DNA of 60,982 nucleotides from Algoriphagus sp. A40 (GCF_002002735.1 NZ_MUNY01000043.1:1-60982); one strand, 5' to 3'; shown: positions 28,401-36,029, counted from the first letter of the stretch. The notes: a model not told the origin generated them from the sequence alone. Translations and numbers: made by a program.

Positions 28401-29810
28401 ATGGACATTCTCAATTGAAAACTCAGCCAAATCCAGCTCCAAAAGTTTTTCAGGATTTTGTGAGGCAAGAGATTCCTGTCTGGGCTGAATACTGAGGTTT
28501 TTTACGATAAGGTCATCTTTGAAAGAAGAAACACTCACGGCCTCACCCCTCAACAAATGGATCCCATCACCGAGATATACCCGGCTTCCTTTGATCTCCA
28601 TAGAGGCATCATCCCCGTAAAAAAATTGGTTTTCTTTTCGGACCGAATCTTCTCCCAAATAAAATCCGACCATTTTGAAATTAAGCTCATCGAGTTCGAT
28701 CCGGTTTTTGAGCGTGTCCACCAGTTCAGACTTTACAAATTTCCCCTGATTGATGGACAGTTCTTTGATGGTGACTGATTGAAGGTTGCCTTTGATGAAA
28801 TCATTCAGATCACCGGAGGCGGCACTGTCAGATTTGACTTTGGGGTTGCTTTCTACTTTGAAGTCAGGCTTGTCGAGGATCAATTCATCTATCTCCAAAA
28901 TGGAGGTCATGAAAGCTTTGTTGAGGTCAACATTTCCCACACGCAATTCTTCGAGGCCAACCTGGTAGTAAGCTTTGCTTTCCCGTGTCCGGTCTGGGGT
29001 AAGCTTGAAATATTCTATGTCGATCAGATTGTCGAGGGAGGAAATCAGCACGCGGTCTGCACTGATGAGGTGGACACCGTCAGGCAGAGGGAAGGTGACA
29101 TTTTCCAATCCAAACTCAAATCCTTCTGCATTGAATGGGGATTTCCATTCCTCCTGTGTCGAAAAATCGATGTTCTTGACCAATAAGGTTGTGTTATCTG
29201 CCTTAAGTTGGGAATTGCTGAGAAAATTGAAAAAGAAAAAGTTGGCGTGGTCGATCTCCACTTCCTTTATCAGCAGTCCGGTTAAATTCATCTTTCGGAC
29301 CGTTTTTTTTATTTCATCCTCAAGGGCTTTAATAGGTGAAATCTTCTCTTTTTCTGAGGAATTTCCGGATTTTGGAGGTTGATTTTTGGATGGGGAACTT
29401 GGAGGGAGATCCAGCTTGATATTGGGATTGTCAATGTAGATTTTCCCGATGGTTAATTTGTTTTCAAAAAAGTCATACCAAAGCCCTCGAAAGGCAACCT
29501 GGTCCAAAGTCATGTCAAAAAGGGCCTGATCTTGTTTTCTGTTGGCCGAATTTACCGGCTGCATCACAATTCCGTCAAGAAAAAAACCTCTTCGAATTAG
29601 TGAAAAGCTGAACCTATTAAAATCAATCAGGTAGACATTTTCAGTGGCTTCATTGATTTTCCTTTGGGCAAACTTCTTAAGGAAGATATTGGATCCGAAG
29701 TAAACAATAAATTCCAGGAAAAGCAGTGAAAGAATACTGATCATTCCCCACCGGAGAATTTTCTTTCGAAAAGGATGGGCAAAATGTTTCTCCCTTTTCC
29801 CTGATTCCAT
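25431..29810 (-). CDS. Large membrane-anchored AsmA/DUF748-like protein (1,459 aa)
   Basis: The N-terminus is basic with one membrane segment at about residues 18-42 (WGMISILSLLFLEFIVYFG). The rest is a long, mostly beta series of modules. A recurring phrase of the form 'hydrophobic-x-x-G-x-hydrophobic-x-F/Y-x-D' is seen, for example VEEGTIQFKDS, NQGKFVKSEL, VQNGELTLHRK and RNGQVRYFEF. This spacing and the C-terminal stretch (GGTVTDGKWDF ... MEFGYTDLKIQFLDS) resemble AsmA-like and DUF748 proteins, which are anchored in the inner membrane and reach into the periplasm; several relatives act in envelope lipid transport. That function is inference here. No enzyme motif is visible. The start at 29810 leads directly into the basic segment and is probably correct. 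Confidence 0.7.
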   Translation of the reverse strand: MESGKREKHFAHPFRKKILRWGMISILSLLFLEFIVYFGSNIFLKKFAQRKINEATENVYLIDFNRFSFSLIRRGFFLDGIVMQPVNSANRKQDQALFDMTLDQVAFRGLWYDFFENKLTIGKIYIDNPNIKLDLPPSSPSKNQPPKSGNSSEKEKISPIKALEDEIKKTVRKMNLTGLLIKEVEIDHANFFFFNFLSNSQLKADNTTLLVKNIDFSTQEEWKSPFNAEGFEFGLENVTFPLPDGVHLISADRVLISSLDNLIDIEYFKLTPDRTRESKAYYQVGLEELRVGNVDLNKAFMTSILEIDELILDKPDFKVESNPKVKSDSAASGDLNDFIKGNLQSVTIKELSINQGKFVKSELVDTLKNRIELDELNFKMVGFYLGEDSVRKENQFFYGDDASMEIKGSRVYLGDGIHLLRGEAVSVSSFKDDLIVKNLSIQPRQESLASQNPEKLLELDLAEFSIENVHLRQLYNHGILHADQIKILRPSLEYTELLESQTKNSNQVPLGEIIGGFLNEVAIGSFEVEEGTIQFKDSRGQRSNAIGFEKFSFRLDQILFQPKISGSLQEQLQLEEIYLSLDKYQLKLKDNLHVILADQLTIDTKGQLLLVKNLTIQPENEDQIQSSLDAYGKTAVIDFSVPEFRAEGIDLKAVFYEEKLFVQQILLPSPVFSISVYREKAKSKESPESSDEMRNLLLGYFKAITVDSVRLDKAKFQYQSLVENKRSNFQEENFSLGMKNFALDQEALVPNDKTLFSDEIDLVFNNYSFSLAGGKYEVTTDKLQYNSLKKSIEISDLELVPNESFAGRIQLGLNFPKVSFKNVDIEQFFFDNRLELDMLEIDHGQIEVGIDRKIASKSKPEQNKSSRKRALDEILIDTIQTKNSRLSVNYQLAQSSINSIETDFELMIRKFRLDSSIAVSKDIGSLYQSVNLGLKEFKFALPDSVHTLGFSKVDIGTERDEIIFSDFYLTPKDQFGKPGNPVLDAKIGQLILKNNHLAEIQDTGVLDLKEIRMVNPELNLYLDTTKVKKSGKTPKAKSSSALVQSILLGDLQVQNGELTLHRKGQGPIPRLDFNEIDLKVEDLNLNVLDGNQTLNLRNFAEKNAQFGLKNYSLVTPDSLYKVDIGSVDYKDRNLVLKGIYYRPVGGSYALLRKLPFQTDAVTARVDSVRLTQIDLESYLESNLIKADELIIESPRVDLFRDKRMPFDSSAQKSMPQYLLENAGIDADLTTFRIRNGQVRYFEFAPKGLVPGMISFKRINLDMAPFYLRKPGKDYPLDQLRMGMEAYIMDTSRVNLNALMYFKENYPMDVQVRMDSFAFGEANDFLSKTLFVKAIGGTVTDGKWDFLLDEDEAIGEMEFGYTDLKIQFLDSLTLNQGMGKLKFYTFGANLIAKNSNPRALSSRVVKRKIYQERDKRKFVFSAWWKATFSGLRGTVGLGKAKVPKRREEPQALESVNPENN

Positions 29811-29867
29811 AAAAGTGATATAAGCTTAAAATCAACAAAAGATAGAACAAATAAATCCCAAAAACAC

Positions 29868-29894
29868 AAAAAGCAATGCTTAGCATTGCTTTTT
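29868..29894 (-). terminator. Terminator of tRNA-like gene A
   Basis: Perfect 12-bp stem AAAAAGCAATGC / GCATTGCTTTTT with a 3-nt loop, starting 3 nt after the encoded CCA of tRNA-like gene A. Read on the minus strand it ends in a T-run (GCTTTTTGTGTTTTT), so it fits a factor-independent terminator for that gene. Confidence 0.85.
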
Positions 29895-29897
29895 GAA

Positions 29898-30023
29898 TGG
29901 CTGTAGGAGAAGGATTCGAACCTCCACGAGGCAGTTAGGCAATAGTCCGGTTGAATTACGCTTTGTGCTGTGCTCCCCACCCCCGAGACAGGAGGGCTTG
30001 TCTGCCAGTTTCAACATCCTACA
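29898..30023 (-). tRNA. tRNA-like gene A: anticodon GUC, 54-nt variable region, CCA encoded
   Basis: Read from 30023 to 29898. The acceptor stem is TGTAGGA / TCCTACA (7 perfect bp), discriminator G73, with CCA encoded. D-stem TTG/CAA with loop AAACTGGCAGA. Anticodon arm CCCTC-CTGTCTC-GGGGG gives U33 and anticodon GTC (Asp codons), with an unusual U37 and with C38. T-arm GGAGG-TTCGAAT-CCTTC. Core contacts are all possible: U8-A14, A15-U48, G18-U55, G19-C56. The D-arm and overall plan are leucine-like, but G73, GUC and C38 match Asp identity positions known from standard tRNAs. The region between the anticodon and T stems is 54 nt, far longer than normal class II arms; it can pair weakly (GAG/CTC, CAG/CTG). 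A weak promoter-like CAGATTTG lies at 30061-30054. Charging and decoding are unknown. Confidence 0.75.
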
Positions 30024-30098
30024 CTGTGTCTGTTTAAAAGAAGGAGAAAGGATCAAATCTGCCCTTTGGCAGATATTGTCCTAACCCCCTGATAATCA

Positions 30099-30118
30099 AA
30101 AAGCTCTTGCGAGCTTTT
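30099..30118. terminator. Small hairpin upstream of tRNA-like gene A
   Basis: 8-bp stem AAAAGCTC / GAGCTTTT with loop TTGC. It could stop transcripts arriving from either side of the tRNA-like gene. A second hairpin, ATCTGCC / GGCAGAT, lies at about 30058-30075 in the leader of gene A. Confidence 0.5.
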
Positions 30119-30534
30119 CTTAATAGTTTGAATAGGTTTGAGAACTTTAGTGCTTCAAAATTAGCAATACCCTTCGTTTATTAAAATTTTGGCAAGTTTT
30201 ATTTTTATTTATTACATTATTTTCAATTAACCATTGATTTATTGAGTTTTTGAAAAATGAATCTTCCTAAAATGCTGTTTCTATTAAGAATTTGTTAACA
30301 GACCAGGAAATTCCGTTTTACCTCATATAAATTTTGCCTTTTAAGACAAGAACAAAATCATATAGGAGCGCAGACAATTTTGCCAGAAGAAATTATTTGG
30401 AGTTTCTAGAAGCCGATAATCATAAAACATTAATCCCTTCTTTGAATGTCCGCGATGACACCAATCGGCAAATTGAATTGGTAGATAGGAAGTTCAAAGT
30501 CTGGAAGTCTAAGATCCGAAGGATCAAAACAATT

Positions 30535-30715
30535 CATAACCCCCGGTATAGCCGGGGGTAAAGTCACCATAAGAAAAAAGGAACCCTGAAGGGGTGATAG
30601 GTTGAAGTTTCACCCTTTCAGGGCTCAAAGGAAGGAAATTCAATGGCTACCCTGCACTTCGTACAGGGTCATGAATGGTTTGGCTCCTTCGGAGCTACAT
30701 AAGAAGGCGATTTGA
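30535..30715. repeat. Cluster of short palindromes, REP-like
   Basis: At least four imperfect palindromes in a row: CCCCCGGTATAGCCGGGGG (30540-30558), CCCTGAAGGGGTGA with its partner CACCCTTTCAGGG, TACCCTGCACTTCGTACAGGGT, and GGCTCCTTCGGAGC. Such GC-rich hairpins are typical of Bacteroidota intergenic REP-like sequences. No transposase is next to them. The rest of 30119-30534 is AT-rich, and I see no convincing gene there. Confidence 0.55.
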
Positions 30716-30818
30716 TTTTTTTTGAATGTTCGACTTTATAAATCTTATTCTAATTTCATCTTTGTGGTGGTGTCATTGCGGATATACCTGTCCCCTTTTT
30801 AAAAAATTGGGCAATAAA

Positions 30819-30847
30819 AAAACCATGAAATAAAATTTCATGGTTTT
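30819..30847 (-). terminator. Terminator of tRNA-like gene B
   Basis: Perfect 13-bp stem AAAACCATGAAAT / ATTTCATGGTTTT with loop AAA, starting about 31 nt after tRNA-like gene B. On the minus strand it is followed by a T-run (GGTTTTTTTATTG). Confidence 0.8.
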
Positions 30848-30878
30848 AGTCAATTAACAATAAACCCAAAATAACCTG

Positions 30879-31003
30879 CTGTAGGAGAAGGATTCGAACC
30901 TCCACGGAGTAGTTAGGCAAATTTACGAGCTCGCTAAATGCTTTATCCTATGACCTCCACCCCCGAGACAGGAGGGCTTGTCTGCCAATTTCAACATCCT
31001 ACA
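30879..31003 (-). tRNA. tRNA-like gene B: anticodon GUC, 56-nt variable arm, no CCA encoded
   Basis: Read from 31003 to 30879. The acceptor, D-stem, anticodon arm and T-arm are the same as in gene A; the only difference in the shared body is C-to-T in the D-loop (AAATTGGCAGA). Anticodon GTC, U37, C38 and G73 are kept, but the following bases are CAG, so CCA is not encoded. The 56-nt variable region differs from that of gene A apart from AAAGC and TTGCCTAACT. It folds better: GGAG/CTCC at the base, then TAGG/CCTA, GCA/TGC, TTTA/TAAA and CG/CG, making a long rod. A strong promoter match lies just upstream on the same strand. It is probably expressed; whether it is charged and used in translation is unknown. 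Confidence 0.75.
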
Positions 31004-31037
31004 TTGTGATAGAGACCTTTTGTCTCTGTTGATGATT

Positions 31038-31070
31038 CAAATATAGCAGGTGTTGATCGAGTATTGCAAA
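31038..31070 (-). promoter_or_regulatory. Bacteroidota-type promoter for tRNA-like gene B
   Basis: On the minus strand, TTTG (31070-31067), 21 nt, then TATATTTG (31045-31038). This fits the Bacteroidota housekeeping consensus TTG/TTTG, about 19-21 nt, TAnnTTTG. The expected start site is about 30 nt before the tRNA 5' end, and a small hairpin (AGAGAC/GTCTCT, 31011-31027) lies in the leader. Confidence 0.75.
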
Positions 31071-31278
31071 TTTTTCAATATTTTGATTGAATATTTACAG
31101 TATTTTTAATGAAATCGATTGAATTATGACGATTGATCAAATAGAGGTTACTATTCATACTAAATTTTAACGATTCATTAACAATAGAGTTATTTTATAT
31201 GTTTTTGACATAAAAAACGTATTTTTATTGCCGTTTCTTAATCAAAATCCTTTATATGTTAACGTAATTACAATTGAC

Positions 31279-32313
31279 TCATTCAAAATTGACATAATTT
31301 TCCCATCGGCCGAGGACAGCACTGAAATCCTCCGGAAGGATAGCCTCGAAATAAAGTTTTTCTTTGGTGATCGGATGAATAAATCCCAAACTCTTGGCAT
31401 GTAGGGCTTGACGGGGCATGAGATCAAAACAATTTTGAACAAAAGCCTTGTACTTGGCAAACTGAGTGCCTTTTCGGATTTTATCCCCGCCGTACATCGC
31501 GTCATTGAAAAGTGGATGTCCGATATACTTCATGTGTGCACGAATCTGATGGGTTCGGCCTGTCTCCAGATTACATTGGATTAAAGTGACATAGCGAAGC
31601 CGCTTAATTACTTTCCAATGGGTCACGGCATGCTTGCCCTGACTTCCGTCCGGAAATACATCCATCACCTTGCGATCTTTGGCACTTCTGCCCACATTAC
31701 CACGGATTGTACCTGAGTCTCCTTCAAGCTCTCCCCAAACAAGTGCTAAGTAGGTTCTGTCAATCGTATGGTGAAAAAATTGAGCTGCCAGTGGTGTCAT
31801 GGCCTCCTCGGATTTGGCGATCACCAAAAGACCCGAGGTATCCTTATCGATCCGGTGAACCAAGCCAGGTCTTCCTTCATTCCCTTTCATTTCAGGCAAA
31901 TGCTGAAAATGGTAAACCAGTGCATTGGCCAAGGTGCCATTCCAGTTGCCTTGGGCAGGATGGACGACCATTCCCGGAGGCTTATTCACGATCAGCAGGC
32001 TCTTATCCTCGAAAACAATATCTAAAGGAATATCCTCAGGTATTACTTCGGTATCCCTTCTCGGCTTATCCATAAAAACCTGGATATCATCGAGCGGTTT
32101 GATTTTATAATTGGACTTGACGGGTTTCCCATTCACCAACACGGTATCATTTTCAATGGCTTGCTGGACCTTGTTACGGGTGACGTGGGCGATTTTTTCA
32201 GTAAGGAATTTATCGATTCGGACCTGCGACTGTCCTTTATCTACCAAAATGCGATGGCGTTCAAACAATTCTAACTCGTCATCTTCAAACTCTTCTTCGG
32301 GCTGTTGGCTCAT
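31279..32313 (-). CDS. rluD: 23S rRNA pseudouridine synthase, RluD family
   Basis: A 344-aa enzyme that isomerises uridines in 23S rRNA, in the family acting on helix 69 (positions 1911/1915/1917 in E. coli numbering). An acidic N-terminal leader of about 20 residues is followed by an S4 RNA-binding domain (about 31-90; RIDKFLTEK). The synthase domain then follows, with IVNKPPGMVVHP and the signature HRIDKDTSG at 153-161; the catalytic Asp should be Asp156. A late motif GRTHQIRAHM is also present. The length is typical. It is divergent from the PLP enzyme gene. A promoter match ends only 4 nt before the ATG, so the transcript may be almost leaderless. Exact target positions are inferred from the family. 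Confidence 0.93.
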   Translation of the reverse strand: MSQQPEEEFEDDELELFERHRILVDKGQSQVRIDKFLTEKIAHVTRNKVQQAIENDTVLVNGKPVKSNYKIKPLDDIQVFMDKPRRDTEVIPEDIPLDIVFEDKSLLIVNKPPGMVVHPAQGNWNGTLANALVYHFQHLPEMKGNEGRPGLVHRIDKDTSGLLVIAKSEEAMTPLAAQFFHHTIDRTYLALVWGELEGDSGTIRGNVGRSAKDRKVMDVFPDGSQGKHAVTHWKVIKRLRYVTLIQCNLETGRTHQIRAHMKYIGHPLFNDAMYGGDKIRKGTQFAKYKAFVQNCFDLMPRQALHAKSLGFIHPITKEKLYFEAILPEDFSAVLGRWENYVNFE

Positions 32314-32317
32314 GGCG

Positions 32318-32351
32318 CAAAAATAGAAGGATGTAGCTTAACTTTGGCAAA
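32318..32351 (-). promoter_or_regulatory. Promoter-like site for rluD
   Basis: Minus strand: TTTG (32351-32348), 22 nt, TATTTTTG (32325-32318), then the ATG at 32313. It matches the TTTG/TAnnTTTG pattern and would give a transcript with almost no leader. Confidence 0.5.
32339..32346 (+). promoter_or_regulatory. -7 element for the PLP-enzyme gene
   Basis: TAACTTTG matches TAnnTTTG, 14 nt before the ATG at 32361. No convincing -33 element is seen. It lies within the spacer of the opposing rluD promoter, so the two would compete for polymerase. Confidence 0.45.
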
Positions 32352-32360
32352 AGTCTTCGA

Positions 32361-33278
32361 ATGCTTGTCCAACAGCCTATTCCAATCCAAACACTTTCTC
32401 ATCCCATTTTAGAGGAAAAAGCAATTCAGTTGGATGTTTTGAGACTTGACAAGGTCCATTCGGAAGTATCTGGCAACAAATTTTTCAAACTCAAATACAA
32501 CCTAGAGGAGGCTGGGAAACAGGAGAAAAGACGGATTCTGACATTTGGAGGTGCTTTTTCCAACCATATTTATGCAACAGCATTTGCAGCATTTTCGGCG
32601 GGATTATCAAGTATCGGAATCATCCGGGGAGAAGATGCCGATTTGAATAATCCAACCTTGAGGCATGCGAAAAAAATGGGCATGGTCTTGCAAGTGGTAG
32701 ACCGGGAGAGCTATAGAAACAAGGATTCCCCGGAGTTTTTAGAAAAATTGAAAGCCCAATTCGGTCAATTCTATTTGATCCCTGAGGGTGGCACCAATGA
32801 ATTTGCTATCTATGGAACAAAAGAAATCCTCAATAATTCACACTCTGAATATTCCCATATCTGCGTTTCCATTGGTACAGGAGGGACTTTTGCAGGCTTG
32901 GCTTCGAGCTTGAAAAGTCACCAAACACTGGTCGGTTTTTCATCTTTGAAAGGAGATTTTATTAAATCAGAAATTGAAAACTTGCTTTCAAAATTCGGAA
33001 TCAAGCCTGAAGGAAAATTGGAAATCCAAACGGGTTTTCATTTTGGAGGTTATGGCAAGCATAAACCGGATTTGATTGATTTTATGCTTTGGTTTTACAA
33101 AGAATTTAAAATCCCCCTTGACCCGATCTATACCGGCAAAATGGTCTTTGGGGTCTGGGATTTGATAGAGAAAGATCATTTTCCATCAGGATCAAAAATC
33201 CTTCTGATTCACACGGGAGGTCTTCAAGGGAATGCAGGTTTTGCAGAAAAAGCAGGAATAGAACTGCCTACTCTTTGA
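32361..33278 (+). CDS. PLP-dependent ACC deaminase / D-cysteine desulfhydrase family protein
   Basis: A 305-aa fold-type II PLP enzyme. The expected PLP-binding Lys lies in SGNKFFKLKYNL (Lys40), followed by LTFGGAFSNHIYATA and the Gly-rich phosphate-binding loop VSIGTGGTFAGLA. This combination fits the family that contains 1-aminocyclopropane-1-carboxylate deaminase and D-cysteine desulfhydrase. Bacteroidota members are usually annotated only at family level, and I cannot choose the substrate from sequence alone. It is slightly shorter than the usual 320-340 aa. It converges with the AlbA_2 gene and overlaps its end by 11 bp. Confidence 0.85.
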   Translation: MLVQQPIPIQTLSHPILEEKAIQLDVLRLDKVHSEVSGNKFFKLKYNLEEAGKQEKRRILTFGGAFSNHIYATAFAAFSAGLSSIGIIRGEDADLNNPTLRHAKKMGMVLQVVDRESYRNKDSPEFLEKLKAQFGQFYLIPEGGTNEFAIYGTKEILNNSHSEYSHICVSIGTGGTFAGLASSLKSHQTLVGFSSLKGDFIKSEIENLLSKFGIKPEGKLEIQTGFHFGGYGKHKPDLIDFMLWFYKEFKIPLDPIYTGKMVFGVWDLIEKDHFPSGSKILLIHTGGLQGNAGFAEKAGIELPTL

Positions 33279-33903
33279 TCGTGAAAAAATCCTCGGATTC
33301 TTGGGGATGGATTTTGAGCACATTTGCGGAAACCAGCCGGACTAAGGTTTTGGATGCCAGAAAACGGGGGATCTTTGCCAATCTGGAGAATTCTTTCAGT
33401 GTAATTTTTTCGTTTTCTCCGAGTGCCTTCATCAAAATCTCCTCCTTCCAACCGTAGGTAAAAATTGTGTCTTTGATAATCCGGCTCTTCTTCAAAACTT
33501 CCCATACCTCCCGGCTGGCTTGCACACTCCGATCCTGAACTCGGATGTAGGCTTGCTTTCTATCTTTTTCTTGCAAATAATGAGGACGATCGAGACTTTG
33601 TGGAATACGGAAAACAGCTACTCCTTTTTTCTCAGAAAGCTTAATCGTAAAAACTTCAAATTCAAGTTTTGGAAAAATCAGTTCTCGGATAGCTTTAACC
33701 ATCACAAAAATCTCTTCTTCGATAAATCTCGTGCCACTGACCGTACCGTCATCATCTATTCCGATCAGCAAATCGCCCCCTTCTGTATTTGCCAGGGCAA
33801 TTACTTCCCGGACAATTTTCTCGGGAAATGCAGCCTTCTTTTTGAATTCGATCTTCAGTCCCTCGCCTTTCGCGGCCAAGGCCTTCACTTCCTGAAGGGT
33901 CAT
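33268..33903 (-). CDS. AlbA_2 (Schlafen-type) DNA-binding-domain protein
   Basis: A 211-aa protein. The first 130 residues fit the AlbA_2/Schlafen pattern: GEGLKIEFKKKA, then IALANTEGGDLLIGIDDDGTVSG, then AYIRVQDRSVQAS. Residues about 150-211 look like a winged-helix end (ITLKEFSRLAKIP ... LASKTLVRLVSANVL). A nucleic-acid-binding or regulatory role is suggested by the domains; the target is unknown. It lies 24 bp after uvrB on the same strand, so co-transcription with uvrB is likely. Its 3' end overlaps the convergent PLP-enzyme gene. Confidence 0.8.
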   Translation of the reverse strand: MTLQEVKALAAKGEGLKIEFKKKAAFPEKIVREVIALANTEGGDLLIGIDDDGTVSGTRFIEEEIFVMVKAIRELIFPKLEFEVFTIKLSEKKGVAVFRIPQSLDRPHYLQEKDRKQAYIRVQDRSVQASREVWEVLKKSRIIKDTIFTYGWKEEILMKALGENEKITLKEFSRLAKIPRFLASKTLVRLVSANVLKIHPQESEDFFTIKE

Positions 33904-33927
33904 AGCTTCGAATTTTGATGAACAAAT

Positions 33928-35970
33928 TTATTTTAGAACTCCCCTTTTTAGTTCTTCCAAACGGGATTTTTGAGCCTGCCATTCGTCCCTCAACCGTGCT
34001 GCTTCCATGAAATTGAGTTCTTTTGCAGCTTTTTCCATCAATTTTTGAGTTTGCAGGATCAGCTTTTCCAGTTTGTCTTTGCTCAGGTATTCTACTACCG
34101 GATCTGCTGCTACCTGTGCTTCACCCGGCATAGGCTCGGCATAGAATTTTGTTCCTTTTTTGGAATCTGCCACTTTGGTTTGACCCATGATCCTGTCCCT
34201 GGACTTGACCACTGTGGTCGGAGTGATTCCGTTTTCCTCATTGTAGGCCATTTGGAGAGCCCTCCTTCTTTTGGTTTCATCGATAGCCGACTGCATGGAA
34301 TCCGTGATCCGATCGGCATACATGATCACCCGGCCTTCGGAATTACGTGCGGCACGACCAATTGTCTGAACCAAGGATCGCTCATTTCTAAGGAAGCCTT
34401 CTTTGTCTGCATCTAAAATTGCCACTAAAGAAACTTCCGGAAGGTCAAGACCTTCCCTGAGCAAGTTGACACCAACCAGGACATCAAATACACCTAGCCT
34501 CAGCTCGCGCAAAATTTCCACACGATCCAATGTCTTCACTTCCGAGTGAATGTACCGGGACTTGACTCCAGCACGTTCCAGGAATTTTTGAAGCTCCTCC
34601 GCCATCCTTTTGGTCAAGGTAGTGACCAAAACCCGAGCGTCGGTTTTTATGGTCTGGTCGATCTCTTCCAGCAAATCATCGATCTGATTTTGACTTGGAC
34701 GAACTTCAATGGTAGGATCCAAAAGTCCTGTAGGACGAATGATCTGCTCCACCACAATACCTTCAGTCAATGAAAGCTCATAATCTGCCGGGGTTGCAGA
34801 AACATAAATCACCTGATTGCCCATCTGCTCAAACTCCTCGAATTTCAAAGGCCTATTGTCCAAAGCGGACGGAAGGCGAAACCCATAATCCACCAAGTTG
34901 ACTTTTCGGGAGCGGTCACCACCCCACATGGCCCGGATCTGAGGTACTGTCACGTGACTTTCGTCAATGACCAACAGGTAATCATCGGGAAAGTAATCCA
35001 GCAAACAGAACGGTCTCGCGCCAGGCTGACGGCGGTCAAAGTAGCGGGAGTAGTTTTCCACTCCGGAGCAATACCCCAATTCCCGGATCATTTCCAGATC
35101 AAATTCCGTCCGCTCTTGCAGTCGCTTTGCTTCCAGGTATTTTCCTTCTTTCTCGAAGAAATTTACCTGCGCCACCATGTCATCCTGAATCTCCCGAATA
35201 GCAACTTCAATGGTGTCCCGACCGGTCACAAAGAGATTGGCGGGAAAAATAGATATGATTTTTTCGTCAGACAGCTTCTTTCCAGTCGCAGGTTCAACAC
35301 GCTGAATAGCCTCAATTTCATCTCCCCAAAAGAAGATGCGGTAGGCAAAATCTCCATAGGCCACATGAATATCCACGGTATCTCCCTTGACCCGAAACGT
35401 CCCATGAGTGAGATCCTGCTGAGTTCGGCTGTAAAGAATGTCGACCAGTTTGAATAGCAACTGGTTTCTTGGAATCCGGTCACCTTCCTGCAGCCGGACT
35501 ACATTTTTGCCAAACTCGTCCGGGTTTCCTATACCATAGATACAGGAAACAGAGGCTACCACAATCACGTCTCGCCTGCCGGTGAGCAATGAGGAAGTGG
35601 CACTGAGGCGAAGCTTCTCAATTTCCTGATTGATGCTCAGATCCTTTTCGATATAGGTACCCGAACTTGGGATAAAAGCCTCCGGCTGGTAGTAGTCGTA
35701 ATAGGATATAAAATACTCGACCGCATTTTCGGGAAAAAACTGCTTGAATTCCCCATATAGTTGAGCCGCCAAAGTCTTGTTGTGACTCAGGACCAACGTG
35801 GGTTTTTGGGTTTGCTGGATCACATTGGCTATGGAAAAAGTCTTACCGGAACCGGTCACTCCAAGCAATACCTGAGCGGATTCACCGGCATTGACGCCTT
35901 CCGTCAGTTCCTTGATCGCTTTGGGCTGGTCGCCTGTAGGCTGGTAGTCGGAGGTAAGTTTAAAATCCAT
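33928..35970 (-). CDS. uvrB: Excinuclease ABC subunit B
   Basis: A 680-aa nucleotide-excision-repair protein that verifies damage after UvrA loading and recruits UvrC. Walker A is GVTGSGKT near residue 45; the beta-hairpin region is [10 protein letters not shown]; helicase motifs include VIDESHVT and [13 protein letters not shown]. The C-terminal UVR domain ([18 protein letters not shown]) is the UvrC-contact region. ATG 35970 is chosen because the family normally starts at [11 protein letters not shown]; a TTG nine codons upstream is unnecessary. The length matches the family. It sits between the DUF4105 gene (59 bp upstream) and the AlbA_2 gene, likely one transcript. Confidence 0.97.
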   Translation of the reverse strand: MDFKLTSDYQPTGDQPKAIKELTEGVNAGESAQVLLGVTGSGKTFSIANVIQQTQKPTLVLSHNKTLAAQLYGEFKQFFPENAVEYFISYYDYYQPEAFIPSSGTYIEKDLSINQEIEKLRLSATSSLLTGRRDVIVVASVSCIYGIGNPDEFGKNVVRLQEGDRIPRNQLLFKLVDILYSRTQQDLTHGTFRVKGDTVDIHVAYGDFAYRIFFWGDEIEAIQRVEPATGKKLSDEKIISIFPANLFVTGRDTIEVAIREIQDDMVAQVNFFEKEGKYLEAKRLQERTEFDLEMIRELGYCSGVENYSRYFDRRQPGARPFCLLDYFPDDYLLVIDESHVTVPQIRAMWGGDRSRKVNLVDYGFRLPSALDNRPLKFEEFEQMGNQVIYVSATPADYELSLTEGIVVEQIIRPTGLLDPTIEVRPSQNQIDDLLEEIDQTIKTDARVLVTTLTKRMAEELQKFLERAGVKSRYIHSEVKTLDRVEILRELRLGVFDVLVGVNLLREGLDLPEVSLVAILDADKEGFLRNERSLVQTIGRAARNSEGRVIMYADRITDSMQSAIDETKRRRALQMAYNEENGITPTTVVKSRDRIMGQTKVADSKKGTKFYAEPMPGEAQVAADPVVEYLSKDKLEKLILQTQKLMEKAAKELNFMEAARLRDEWQAQKSRLEELKRGVLK

Positions 35971-36029
35971 AGCTAAGTCTTCCAATCCCAACACCAAAAG
36001 CCGGGAAAAAGGTTTTTAATCGGCCAAAA

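Noticed and set aside
29898..30023. Ordinary tRNA-Leu or tRNA-Ser, or a tRNA with a group I intron
   Set aside because: The anticodon loop CTGTCTC does not give Leu or Ser codons. The extra sequence lies between the anticodon and T stems, not in the anticodon loop, and 54 nt is far too short for a group I intron.
30334..30561. 75-codon TTG-start frame between the tRNA-like genes
   Set aside because: Weak start, no recognised family, no promoter, and its end runs into the REP-like palindrome. It may be a decayed gene, but cannot be supported.
34954..35457. 167-codon plus-strand frame opposite uvrB
   Set aside because: Antisense shadow of a strongly conserved gene, with no features of its own.
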